Source of the DNA: Phoronis australis
Taxonomy: Eukaryota; Phoronida; Phoronidae
Assembly: GCA_002633005.1 (NCBI GenBank)
Contig: NMRA01000387.1
Coordinates: 55,658-119,657, forward strand
Direction: 5' to 3'
Length of the DNA: 64,000 nucleotides
The notes beneath the pieces are model-generated. The model had not been told where the DNA came from. It did no database searches and saw only the letters and a list, made by a program, of their open reading frames with translations. Shown in pieces: positions 45,384 through 58,100 of the stretch (positions are counted from its first letter, which is position 1; the number at the start of each line of letters is the position of its first letter). Both the position numbers and the translations under genes were made by a program.

Positions 45384-47305
45384 GAAACAGGAAACCCGGT
45401 ATAAAACAGATATCCCGGAGTCGAAAACAGACTGTCGCACTTTCAAAACAGCTAGCCAGGCCGAAAAACACGAACCCCGACCTTTAAAACAGGAAGCCCG
45501 GGTATCAGACAGGAAACCAGGTGACTGATACACCACTCACGCACTTTCTGTCTAACATTGTTTGATGAAAAATTTATTTTCATACTTTAAATAGTTGCTG
45601 TGATATGCTATGCAACTTATGATGGATTGACGTTCTATGATATTCTGCTGCTAAAGTTGAGGTGCAATCTTTTGCGTCGGCTGTCGGCGCCATGAAATAT
45701 TGCTTCCCCTATTGACCAGTTTCTTTTTACTCAAATTTTTCAATCAACTGTTCTTTTTCCGTGAGGTTGCAAACCTGTCACATCAAATTAATCAACAATG
45801 GCACCAGAAGGAAGAATTAATATTTTTGTTTACCGTATTTTAACATGTTTTTGGAGAAACTATTGAATAATGTGAAACTACCAAAATATTCAACGAGATA
45901 ACAATATTTTGCCAGTATAGATTAATTTTCCAACAGACAAGCTGTACGAGTTTTGCCGATAAAAAGCAAATAACAAAGTCAAATTAATATTAGTTACGTT
46001 TCATCCTATACGCGTTGAATCAGTCAAGGGAAATACCGCCATGTAATAATGTTTTCTGTATTTACCAATCGCACTACTTCCACGGTGACCTCTGACACGG
46101 AAAGTTCAAAAGGTGGTCAATGTCGACTCGACGTCGTTAGCCGGTTCGATCATCAAACTATCGAAAAATTGTAAGTAATACAATTGTAGCAGAGTAAATA
46201 ACATTCAACATACAATCAGGTCTCAATCGCAACATCTGGAACAGGACTGTTAGTCGGTGGGCCAGATCTCATAGCGTTCATCCTTGTGAGTACTTTGGGG
46301 GGGGGCAACCTAGTTTTTTCTATGTGGCTAGATAATATACCTATAAATCAAATTCCAAAAAGCTCCCACGTCTACACTTGCACATTTTTTTAAAAAAGGT
46401 GTTTTTGTTGCACAAAATATGATGCACATTCCTGCCACTTGATGGCGCTTTTCTATTGAATTGACCAATCAGAGAGCCAGATTGTATTGTTGTGCTTAGT
46501 TACTTCAATATGGCTGCTCCCATGGAGTGTGATGCCTGTATAATTCAAGGTTTATCAAACTGCACAAAATTGTGATGTCAGAGCCTAATTAAATGACAGT
46601 TCTGTCTCAGTTTTCAATTGGTAAATGTATGGTATATCGTCTGCAACTCAGGCTACGATTCCTCGGTAACTACAATATCAAATATTGTTGTTGTTTAACT
46701 AAATTTAGGAGATGTTACAACTTCAATGCACAGTTGCCGTTGTGTTCATCTTTGTAATATCTTTTTGGGTAATAACTCGTTATATTCAAAACTGTTTCCT
46801 TTGCTAGGGAAAACTTGCAGCCTAATGCGCAAGTACATACACATAGGACGTGATCCGTAACGTGAACAGTCTGAGTGAACTATTTAAAAAAATCTGAGGA
46901 AAAATGAAATAAACTTTTAAGTTAAAAGCATTCAAAGCCTATAGGATTAAGTACAAAGCCTACCTTGGTTGGCTTAGATGAAGTAATATCTCACTCGACA
47001 TTATAATTTCTCGTGGGATATTAATCCATCTACGCCACTCTCGGTACGTTTTGTGTATTTAGTATTGACAATTTTACCAAAGAAATGCCGAAAACACCTG
47101 GAAAGTACTTGAAGATGATTTAAATCAAAGTTTGAGGTTAGTGACAACGGTCCCAGAAAAAATGTCCGGGTTTCCTGTCCCATCCCTCACGGTTCTTGTT
47201 TTAAAGGTCAGGGCTGTTCAGCTGTTTTGAAGGCCCGGGAGTCTGTTTTTGACTTCGAAATATCTTGTTTTACCTTGCGGGGTTCCTGTTCCGATTGAAA
47301 CCAGT
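45384..47305. mobile_element. composite inverted-repeat element
   Basis: About 140 bases at 45384-45523, with repeated 'aaacagg..cccgg' words (AAACAGGAAACCCGG, AAAACAGCTAGCCAGG), are matched in inverted orientation by 47165-47305. The interior of 1.6 kb includes an inverted copy of the terminal-hairpin family. Confidence 0.6.
46110..47065 (-). mobile_element. terminal-hairpin repeat family, copy 3 (inverted)
   Basis: Reverse complement matches blocks of 33262-33680 (for example 'caacgtcgttagccggttcg' and 'cgtctgcaaactcagg' counterparts). It ends with a hairpin at 46974-47032 equivalent to 15252-15332. Confidence 0.6.
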
Positions 47306-48719
47306 ACTTAGGGAAATTACATACGGAATTTGAAGCACAGATGCTGTAGTCGAATAAAATCTGCATTATCTGTTGTGCCAGAAACTGGGTATAATGTTTT
47401 TGTGGTTGGATGGAGCCTAGTTGTCACTTGGTGGTCGTGGATTGGATTTCTACCTTCTGGAAATTTTTAGACTGGACTTGAATTACTAAATTATTAGTGT
47501 ATTTTCCCTACAATCATAAAAGCCCCGTCTGTCGTCAGAGAATCTACTTTAGTCAGTTCGCACAACCCAGTGGTTGAGCGATAACAACCTAAGATTGAAT
47601 GCCAGCAAAATTGGGTAGCATTCGTAGTTCCAAGCCTCCAGCGAGAAAACCAAAGCACGCAAAATCACGCGTGGGGGTCAACGAGTTTGACACCTATAAT
47701 TCAGTGGAGAAATCTGGTTCTCAAAATGCAAGACCCTGGGAGTGGTCATGCCATTATTAGAGGACAATATACTATGAATATGACCTCAAAAGTAAAGGGG
47801 AGTAGCAAATTTCGCTCTGATGAACCATTATTGGGAACAAATAAAACAGCACAAGAATAATATATATTTCAAGTTGAATTTGGAATTTCAGGGTCACAGC
47901 TCTACAAACAACTATTTCACAGAAGGAACCAGATGGGTTCCTTAATTACAAGAAATAACATACACGTTAACGATACCGAATGTGTAATTGAGTATCGGAT
48001 ACTAAGTGGCACATGTTAGTATAATACCAAATAGGTACACAGTACCAAATGGGTATTGGACGATTGCCTACCTAACGATTTTTCACTGATTTTTGTGAAT
48101 CAACTTGATTGCTCTAATCGTTAAATATAAAACGAGAAACTCGACACTGGAAAGTAAGAACGGCTTGAGAAAAACAAAGAAATTCGTGTTCGTAAAGAAT
48201 AGATAATGCGGAATCGATGCTAACATAACTGGACTTTAGTGTGTGTCCCTTTCCTTTTGTCTTCATTTGAATGAGATTTGTTCTTATTTGATGATTGCAC
48301 TCAGGTGCTTAAATGTTGGCAGCAAAGAAAAGCACCGCAATTACTTTAGTCCCGTTATTATTACTTCATATTATTTACAGACAGTGTATAGCAAAATTGG
48401 AAATTTACCGAGTGACATACATGTACTCACGCGCGCGTATGTCTACTTCTTTATTTCATATTACGACTGTATTGGTGTGGCGATGATTCCCATATATATA
48501 CCTGCACACCTGAAGAAAGGAGACTGTTCCGAAATTACGAAAGTACCAGTATCAAGCTCGTTAACAAAAATTCTAGTCGTGTCTGTAACGAAGTTTGTGT
48601 AAACGAAGGGCTACTACCGAACTATACAGATACCTGTGTGTTCGATTGAGAATGTCGAATCAATTCTATTATTCTTTGCTCGAGTGCATGGAAAATTCAT
48701 TATATGAAATGAATTCGAA
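47306..48719. other. no gene seen
   Basis: The longest open frame (48243-48602 plus, 119 codons) has no recognisable domain, splice context or homologous copy and is not called. Confidence 0.35.
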
Positions 48720-49060
48720 ATAGGATATCGCAGTAGTATCCCTGTGTATGTAGGATAACCTATTTATTGCACACATATGAACGTATTTCCATCACGGCGA
48801 TATCTTGTTGCCTTGTGCGTTGGCTTGTCGTTATGGGACGTCAAGCATGTATACGCGCCGGTAAAGATTTGTTTCATAACAAATTGATCAGAACTTTCAG
48901 TTCGTGAAATATACAAGTTAAAGTATCGAACCATTCAATAATATTAAAACTTTTCCCGAAACTTAGAAACTATCCATCCGGGAATGTCTTCAACTGAACA
49001 GTTGTGCTGCAGTGTGTCATTTTAGGTTCCATAAATTTCTGTCATTTAGATGTGTACTTG
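48720..49060 (+). repeat. dispersed repeat family E, copy 2
   Basis: Starts near 'gtatccctgtgtatgtagg' and runs to 'gtgtgtcattttaggttcc'. It is the inverted partner of 43140-43830. Confidence 0.65.
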
Positions 49061-52000
49061 TATTGTAAATGTAGTGAAGGTAAATTTCGATACAGCTTTT
49101 CCATGCTTTCTATTGCTTATTAAACATTTTGTTTTAGACCACAGTCCTTTCAGTGCACGTGCATAACTTAATAAGTCATCGTAAACATGACAGTATTGAA
49201 ATTTTACCCAATATTCCCCAAACAATATTCGCCGTTAGGCTGCCATATATTCTGTCTCATAGGAATACAGGTCAAAAATGTCGACATAAATATTCTAATT
49301 AATACGAGTACGAGGACGCTTTTATTGAGAAAAAAATGATATCCAGCCCACACTGCTCAGAAGTTCGAAACAGCACCGCAGTTGACTTTCAGAAGAAATT
49401 TAGTTTTATGGAAGCGAAAGAAACTTATTGTACGCAGAAAAGCTATTTTCTAGTATCCATACTTCAGAATGTTATATAAAAAAATAATCTAACTTGATGA
49501 CAGAATGTGTATCACGATTTGTACTGTCATTGATAACCGACTTCCAGTCTTACAAAAAACAGTCCTTTGATCTTCCTACCAATATTATAAGAAAACCGAC
49601 ACCTTGTTGGAGCCACATCATAACAGCAGGGTAACAATCTAATTGCTGACACCCATGCACTTTTACCAATACCATCTAACTCAAAAACCATGTTATACAC
49701 AGCTTTACTCAATCTTACACGAATTAGCTTGAATAATTTTAACTAATATTTTATACATTTTAAAAACATTTGATGAACAATGGAAATGTATCACATTTAC
49801 CAAGAACAGCACAGTTGGTCGTTAAACTACTATTTTCAACCCTCAGCGTAGGTCTATATAATTAACAATCCCAGTGTTAGAAAATTCAACAGACTCGTGA
49901 CTATGGAGGAAAAAGATCTTATATGGTAAACATGTAAATATATTCATTCGCATCCAAGCAAAAGAGCTGACGTATTACCCTTAGTGTTTAACACTTACCT
50001 GTATTGTATTTGATGATTTGATTGTAACAAGGGCCGGATGCCTAGTTATTGAATACATATAGTAATATAGTAATATAATCTGCTTCAGAGCTGTGACAAA
50101 GCTGGCTGTTCGTTAGGTTTTTAACATATATATTTTTCTTACTACTTATTTGGAGAAAAAACACAAGGTATGCAGAATCATGAACTGAAACTACTAAAAC
50201 AAGAATAAGCAAATAAAAACCACACAGTAGTAATACTAATCATTGACGTATTTATGAGTGGAGATCAGGGGATTTATATCCCCTGAGCTCTGGCTAAACG
50301 CTTTTTGTAACACTAAATGAGTAACCCCCACCCTTCCTCCATCGATAAAATTAAGAATAAATTCATTTCTGATACTGATCTTGACTCAACAACGGCCATT
50401 TCAACAGTAATTTTTCGAATGCTTCTAAAACCTTTATAGTCAGCATCGTTTACTCGGATTGTTTTTGAGGATTTATTGGAATCCTCGAGCGTTTTCGCTT
50501 GCAAGAAGAATAGTGTAGAATATGTTGAACAGCATTGTGAGTTGCAGCGTAGCTGAGCAATGTTCAACATGTGATTAAGTTTTGATAACAGTTGAATTGT
50601 GAGAAGTCCTGCCTGTGTATACTAAGCTTTGCCCACACGACAGTAAGGCCAAGTATGAAGCGATCAGCTTTACTTAGGAACTATATGCATTCACATTTTG
50701 ATGAACTTGGAATAGTGAAATTTGTACGAACAGGGCTGTCCTTCCTAAGCTGTTTTTATTTTAGTGACGTATTTTGATTGACGAAACTCGTGTTTGTTCC
50801 AAACCGATAAAAATGTGGGAAAGAATATCCTTAAGAAAGCAGTGGACCGTATTTATTGATATAAAACCAGTCATGTTCAATCCGAATACTTATTAACTAC
50901 ATTTGAGTTTGATGTATTGTTGAAGGTTTCTTTTTTCATTATGGAGAAATGAAAGCTTAGGAAAACTTTATTTTCCCAAAGCTACACCCGCTGTCACGAA
51001 TAGTCATATTCTATGGAGTCGTGTTTCGACCGATGCCCCAAGGAAACTGGCATTTTGCTTGGGTACGACGAAGAAAATAAGAAACCACCTGTGTTCGTTT
51101 TATCATGTTGCTCAAGTTTAGTTACCTGTTATGAAGAAATTAATAACCTTTTTGAACATACCGCAGCAAGTTACTTATAACATGTTCAAATTGATAACTT
51201 CTTTGAGCATACCGCAGCAAGTTGAGCGTTCAAATGCTCATCAACCTCTAATTGATTTAGTTGTCAACAATTTCCCATTTTATTTTATAAAAAATATTGC
51301 TGAATGCTTATCTATTTCCTTAATCACACGATGTTTTTGTGATTTATGATACAAATGGATAGGTATGAAGCGCAAAAGTTTTTATCGTAATCTATTTTGC
51401 CCGGGGTACGCCACGAGCTATGTTGCAGAGTAAAACAAGAGGAGGATTGGGAATATTTGTCATTTATTATGACGTAATAGATAAAACTAACTAAGACTCT
51501 GCAAGATGGGCATGCACAAAACGCCATAATGGCAGCACGGGAATGCTGACATCGCCCATTTGCCTACCTTTGGTGTCTTCACAACAGCGAATGTCACGGT
51601 GAAATTCCGCCATTGCCGCCCTTTATTCGAGTATGGCCTTGCATTAGGCATCGTTTGTATCTAGAATGTTCCCATTTGGACTCAGTTTACATCACGCGTT
51701 GTACTTTTTCTTTTTTTTCAATATTTAATTCAATATTGTCATGGAATGATATTAGACAACCAATACTTTAATACTTTTTATAGTACTGAGCTATGTGGAA
51801 GTGGTAGAAAACTCGAGCTTGATGTTCGGGATGGTTACACTTTAAAGAAACTCTTTCCTCTTCATTTTAGTTAAAAACTTCATGAAACCGATTTTCACTA
51901 GTTCAGTCGAAGCTTTTACGACCAAATAGTGCTCACTCGAAACAACTCTAAATATTCACAAACTTTACTGAATTTGATATGAAATTTTCAGTTTTATTTT

Positions 52001-54561
52001 TTACTATTGGTGGTACACCACCGCCTAAAATGGCTGTTGTAGTGAGTCACATCTGGCTCCTGCATTATATGGGAACTCACTCAAGTGCCGCCATATCTAA
52101 CGAAGTTTCCGCTGAAGCCCGCCCATTTTTTAAAGACACTCTTTCGTTCACACTCACCATCTTAGAACACAAGTTTATCCACACGAGATATCGCTAAAAT
52201 TTGCACATTCCCTCTAACTTTAAGCTCTGTTTGTGTTTGCTTTATTTTACTATATTAGTGATATCTTTCTTGTGTTCTAAAATGATGAATGAAAAGAAAA
52301 AAGTGTCTTTAAGTGTTCCCATGATGCATCATTTCGCCTCGTGGACTTGTTTTCAGGATTTGTCGTATGTGACTGTGTTCTCAACAACATTTTGCGCACA
52401 TTTGCACACTTCATTTGTGTCAAATTGATTTTGACTGTCGAAACAGTAACAACACTGTGACAGTTGCCATCCATTCGATGGTTTTCGAGTGTTCAACGCA
52501 GACGTAGTCGTGCAGCAATCAAGTCGACCAAGTGCTTGACCATAACAACGTATTCTAATGAATTTGGATACTTTTGCCCTCTAAAAATGGAAACGTGGAC
52601 ATCGCTTTTTGGAGGGCAACAAGGTCATCCCATTAGGGAAAGTTGCGCACGTAAATTACGTTCCTGAGCTAAAGGGACATTCTCGACGAGAAAAATATTT
52701 TTACAGAAATTAGCTGTCGCGCTAAATCAAACGCACTAACTCCGGCATAGTAATCGAACTCACTACCAATGAGCCAATCAAGGGTGTTTAAATAGTACAG
52801 GCACAGGCTTTGATTTCAAAGAATTTCTGGCAGACAACGGCGAGAATTGGTGATTTGTAATAAAATCAAAACACGTAACAGATTTTGTAGCTTCAGAGCT
52901 CTCATAGCCAATAACTTAAAGAACTGTATTCCATTCAAAAGCTATCCCAAAATGAAGTTAATCGGCCGCAAAAACGAAGTTGTCCTTCAGGCACTTAAAT
53001 TAATTATTAACGGTGAAGATTAATTCTTAATGGCGTAAGTTATTTTCGTGTAAATTGATTAATTACGTTACTAGTTATTGTAAACTTAGTCCTTGTGATG
53101 GTGTCCCTTTATTTGCTTTTTGCAATTATAACCTTTTATTGGAGAGAACCTGTGATACTAGTGATTCCCTAGTTTTGAGGAGAACACGAAAATTTTGTAA
53201 ACCTGTTCGCATTTGATCAGAAATAATTCATGTTATAAATATGTATCCTGTTTCACCTGATATGAAAGTTTCATTGCCGAACCCAGTTACTGATACAGCC
53301 TAGCATTTCTTGTTCCTTGCTGCTGGTAAGCCAAGCTTCCACGGAATTTTGAAATGCAGAAGTCCAACAACCATCTGCTTGTTTACTGTTTTTAATATCT
53401 CCATTTATTTTTAATACAGTATCAATAGACCAAAACTTTGCGTTCAAGGAGAAGGAAGTTTTGCCAATTGGTGTTGTGATTTGTGAAAATCTGAACCTGA
53501 ACTTGGCAGGTTAACTTATAGCTCAATGCATTATAGTCCAGGCTGACTGTATGTAGGCTCCGTTTACACAATGAAAATAACGCCACCACGAAAGGGCAAA
53601 ATGTGACTTCAGAAATCACTCAGGTGTTTTCCCGAAATCACGGTCCTACCAAATAACCGTAACAATAATAACTGGTTTATAAAGATAATAAGCCGGGCCA
53701 TTTTTATCATGTGTTTCTTAGAAAAATATTTGCAATCCCTGCTGCCAGAGAAATGTTGTTAAACATTACATTTTGATAATTAGTTATTGCATTAATAGTA
53801 ACCAAGTGCATTGTGATATCACGAGAACATCAATGATTTATTATAGGGACATCAATTAAGGTCTATATAAATTGTGCGTTCATTCATCTTGGTGAAATAT
53901 TTTAAAAACGAGTACTTTAATTCTATTTTGCAATCATCATTGAAATCTCATGCGTGCATTCAGGGTGGGGGCTCGGGGGCACGAACTTGACCCCCCCCCT
54001 CCCCATTTGGCGAAGTAGGCAAAAATGACCGCCTCAGAGAAACAGAAAAAGGGACAAAAGTCCGCTAAAAAGGCAGGAACAACCAGAATTCATAGCTCTG
54101 AACGTACTCGGTGAATCTTAATAAAAGGTCAACATTCTCAAAAATTCGAGCCACCTATTTTTAGGCTGGGTGCGCGCATGAATTTTAGCAACGCAGACAC
54201 TTAAGCACAAATTGTCTCATTAGCGCTTTAATAATTTTCAACAATTCACAAGATTTTAAACTGTACAGCGCACTGGGAAAGAAAAATCCATATAACAGTG
54301 AGATTGAAGTAAATATTGAAACTCTCTACCATGAAAACGATTTTATTTTATTCAAACATGTTTGTGTTAACCTATGGTAGTGCGCAAAATGTAAAATTTT
54401 GGTTAATTTATGCACTTGATTTATAGTCAAATTGCAGTTGCTCTTGAAACCAGGCTGCATGTACTTTCGGCTATCATGTATTAATGTAATTGTCAAAAGT
54501 GAAAAACAAAAGAAGTAAATTGTTGGCCCAACTTGCCTGAGGTAAAAATTTCAAAGAGAGG
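49061..54561. other. no gene seen
   Basis: Scattered short frames only. A short direct repeat ('gaacataccgcagcaagtt') occurs at about 51153-51172 and 51207-51225. A G/C-run block at 53960-54010 resembles the ends of the CAGGGG-type MITEs. Confidence 0.35.
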
Positions 54562-54639
54562 CCAGTGTGGTCTAGTGATAAAGCATTCGGTTTCCAAATC
54601 TAGAGAGTCGTGAGTTCGAATACCAGTAGACCACACTGG
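54562..54639 (+). ncRNA. tRNA-derived SINE head
   Basis: CCAGTGTGGT pairs perfectly with ACCACACTGG. A-box TGGTCTAGTG and B-box GAGTTCGAATACC are present. The long perfect acceptor stem and lack of a T-run suggest a SINE rather than a tRNA gene. Confidence 0.6.
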
Positions 54640-55158
54640 TGGACCCTTGAACCAGATGTCTCCTTCCTCAGCGCTGCATAAACTGCGTGTGTGCGTCCGT
54701 ATTCGTGCCAAACTAGTTGGTGCAGACTCACAAGTTGTCAATTTGCACGACATGCTATTAAGATAACATGACTTATTAGGCCTACGTGTGCTTTGTGATG
54801 TAAAATTAAAATTAAAAAGAGCAAAATTACATATTTAGCGACGGTATGTGGTGATAAATGAATTGACGCGTGATTAACGACATCTTATTATCATTAAATT
54901 TCCATATTGTGCTTTAGAGGGTGCGTCATCATCACCATAGTGTAAGTAGTTCAACTACGTCCAATGTCATAACGGACTTCGCCCATGTTTGAATCAGTTA
55001 CAAGGCATCGAACTTTTGAACAGCTGCCTCAGTCAGTTATCAGGTCGACAGATTACATTAAAACTGTATTTAAACCACTTTCCAGTTCACCGACAAGGTG
55101 TTTAAAGTCACAAATTACTGAGCCCAGCAGGCTCAATTCCCATTGCGTTTTGCCCTGA

Positions 55159-58100
55159 CTACTCGCACACGTGGCTGTAGATTTCGTCACGGCAGGACTT
55201 CCCCTTGGGACACGTGACATTTATACAATCGTCGTCATCTGCAATGAAAAAAAGAATATTTTGCAACACTTCTTGCAAACCTATATAATGGCGTCTAACT
55301 TAACGTCTGTCTTTATGTCCTTGATCTCTTAAAATCATCACCCAATATCAGGCTCGGACTGCCAATAAGAAGGACGGAAAACCCTCAAATGCGAGAGACG
55401 GGCCCAAAAATGTTAAGGGAGGGCGAGAAACCGTTCGTGAAGCGGATGAAGGCACATTTGTTCTCATTTGCGCTGTAAGATCGCGTTGATGAAAGTCACT
55501 GCTGTGCTGCGTGTCAAAAGCAAAACCCATTCATTTCCTTATCAAAGTACTAACGGTGTACACCCACAGGAAAAATTAGAAAATTCGGTTTCATGTAAAA
55601 ATAAATTCGCGTCTAGAAGGGTGCTTTATTCAATTCTTTTCCAACACAGTTGCTCGGTATTGCCATAAAGGTTAACTTTAGAAACGTATATCAAGTGCAA
55701 GTTTAATTCAAGTGCCGAAAATCTAACAACGACGCTACATTCACAACACCATCCGTCCTTCGTTGTCCTTGGTATTTTTGTTTCAAAAGGGACCTGTCCA
55801 AACAGCGGGCAGACCAAAGAGCAAATCCCTCATTGGATGATAAGCAGACAGAAAGACATAAAAACAAATGCGAATAATTTCAATATTTCGGTTCAGTTGA
55901 CAGAAGAAGGATTATAATTATAATAAATGGCACTGCCGGTTAATGCACTAATTTTTTATGAGGTTTAGTGCTGTAGTGGGGCGTAGGCGCACGTAGGCGC
56001 AGCCAACCACGTTTTGGCATTTGAACGTAGCGCCTACGCACCGTATGTTACGTTCAGTGCTCAAGGTGATACAGTGGGCTTTGAGTGTCTGCTTACCTCT
56101 ATTTTTACCACTACAGCACTGATGAGGTTCACTACTGACAAATTAAGCTTTCTGGATGTCACTGAGCTGATGTCTTATGTTTGACATAGCAAGTGAAACA
56201 TCCCGACCACGATGCTAATATAATTTTTTCATCTTGCATTTCGCAAAAGATCGTTTTGTGGCTCTGTAGCATTATCATTTCTTATAAATTGCACTTTGGA
56301 TACCTGAAATGAATATGAAGTGCATATGGTCATTTCTGGATAAACAAACGCATCGTTGTCGCTTCAGTTACCTCTAAAATATAACGTCAATCCATTGGCG
56401 TTGTTGGGAGAATGACATCCCGGGTCATACAGTAAGTCAACGCCGTATGAATATTCGACTCCATACTGGGTGGAGAAAGTAGTTCCGCACATGCCGTGCC
56501 CCATACTGAGCGAAGTCTTGCAATCACAGCCGTCATCGTCAATCATGAAGGACATGACACCGTGTTCTTTGCGATACTGGACACTGTCTTGGGCAATGGG
56601 AGGCCCGTTTCCTAAAGAGGTGTAAATGTTCCGGAAATTAAAATTTCGTAAGTTAAATTCTGTTTAAATGTCAATTAATATGACATTAAGCACATCACTA
56701 ACAAAATAATTACCAAAAATTACACACTTTTCAAAGACAGGTGTCTTTCCTGCAAATAACTTATCCAAATGTGGTTTTATGGCATCTATATCGTTCAAAC
56801 CAAGTTTAGAATTTAATTAATCTTTACTTCTATTAAAAAATTTGGCAAAACAAAAGTCCACTTGTCCACCATATCGTGCGCTAAATACGTGAAGTATTGT
56901 CTTGAATGAAACGCCAACATAATTATGAGTTTGGTGCTGTTAATACTTTCTGTACACCCTTCCCTAACAAGCAATGTACAGGAGTGCAGAAGCGGTTTCA
57001 GAGGAGGTCCACGAGTCCGAAGACCCTAAAAGAATTGCTTTTTTGCTTCCGTGGATAAACACAAAAGTGTCCCTATACCTGTCCGTTGTGTGAGTCCCTG
57101 AAACTATCAGTGCTGAGCTAAAATAGGCAGTTTTCACGTCGTTGCTGTCATTGACTTCTTATGTGGGTACGCAGAAGTGGAATTTGGACCCGAGGGGGGG
57201 CAAACATTTTAAAAGTGTCCCGAAACGTTGGTGCGACGACGTTGGATGAAATACGCTCGATCAGTTTCCCCCAAAGTCAGTCGCTGGAACGTCGAAGCCC
57301 GGTCGAAGGTGCTTCGAGTAGCTCTTGATATCTCAGTTTAGTTTTTTGCGAGTCAACAATTTCGTGAGGGATTGGCAACCCATACAGGGAAGGGAGTAAA
57401 ATATGTTCGTAGAAATCGCAACCAGGCGTTGCGGAAAGAGAAAGCAAGGCCGCCATGCGACTCAGGCGAGGAAACTGCGAACTCTTGCGACCAGTTAGAA
57501 AAGTTTTGTAAAATTCAGTCCTCGTGCGTCGTTCAATTTCATCTTGAGATACTGGCTTCATGCACACAGGTTTTTTTCTATGCTTATTAATGTTACACGA
57601 TTATACCCGTTTACCTTTGACAACTTTTGGCATCCAAGTGCTGGCGTGTACAAGACGGACTGTAGTGTGATCGTGTAACGCTTGCCAGGTGGCGTGAGCG
57701 ACATTGTTTGCCGAGCTGAACTTCCACCTGAAATCCACGAGTAGTGAAATCAGACGCATCGACGAGTCATAAAGTGAAAAAAACACTTGTGTACGTACAC
57801 CGGCAAACAGTGTCCTAAAAACGCATCCACAAATACTCCGCAATACGACGTGTCGGGAAATGGATTTTACTGGTCTTTCTTATTCCAGGAGTCCCAAAAT
57901 TTATTTTGCAAAGCACATGAGTTAAGAAAAATTCTTCCAAACAGGCTGTGGGAGTTATCATGGAATGAGAAACACGCCATTAGTTTTCAATAAGACCCTT
58001 TCCAGATATTCATATCAGTCTCAGTGCGCCCACATGTATGAACACTTTCAGAAAAATCCTAACGTAATAACTTTGCTGTGAAAAACAGTATTGTGTATTT

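Noticed and set aside
48243-48602. 119-codon plus open frame, the longest N-free frame in the window outside the LINE
   Set aside because: No domain, no splice or promoter context and hydrophobic, low-quality composition. A frame of this length can occur by chance in 64 kb.
50313-50570. 85-codon minus frame with coding-like composition
   Set aside because: No family resemblance, no promoter or splice evidence. It may be a fossil transposon piece but nothing supports it.
57277-57843. Two consecutive minus open frames inside intron 3 of the secreted-protein gene
   Set aside because: No splice sites in phase, no recognisable domain, and their inclusion would break an otherwise continuous phase-1 gene model.
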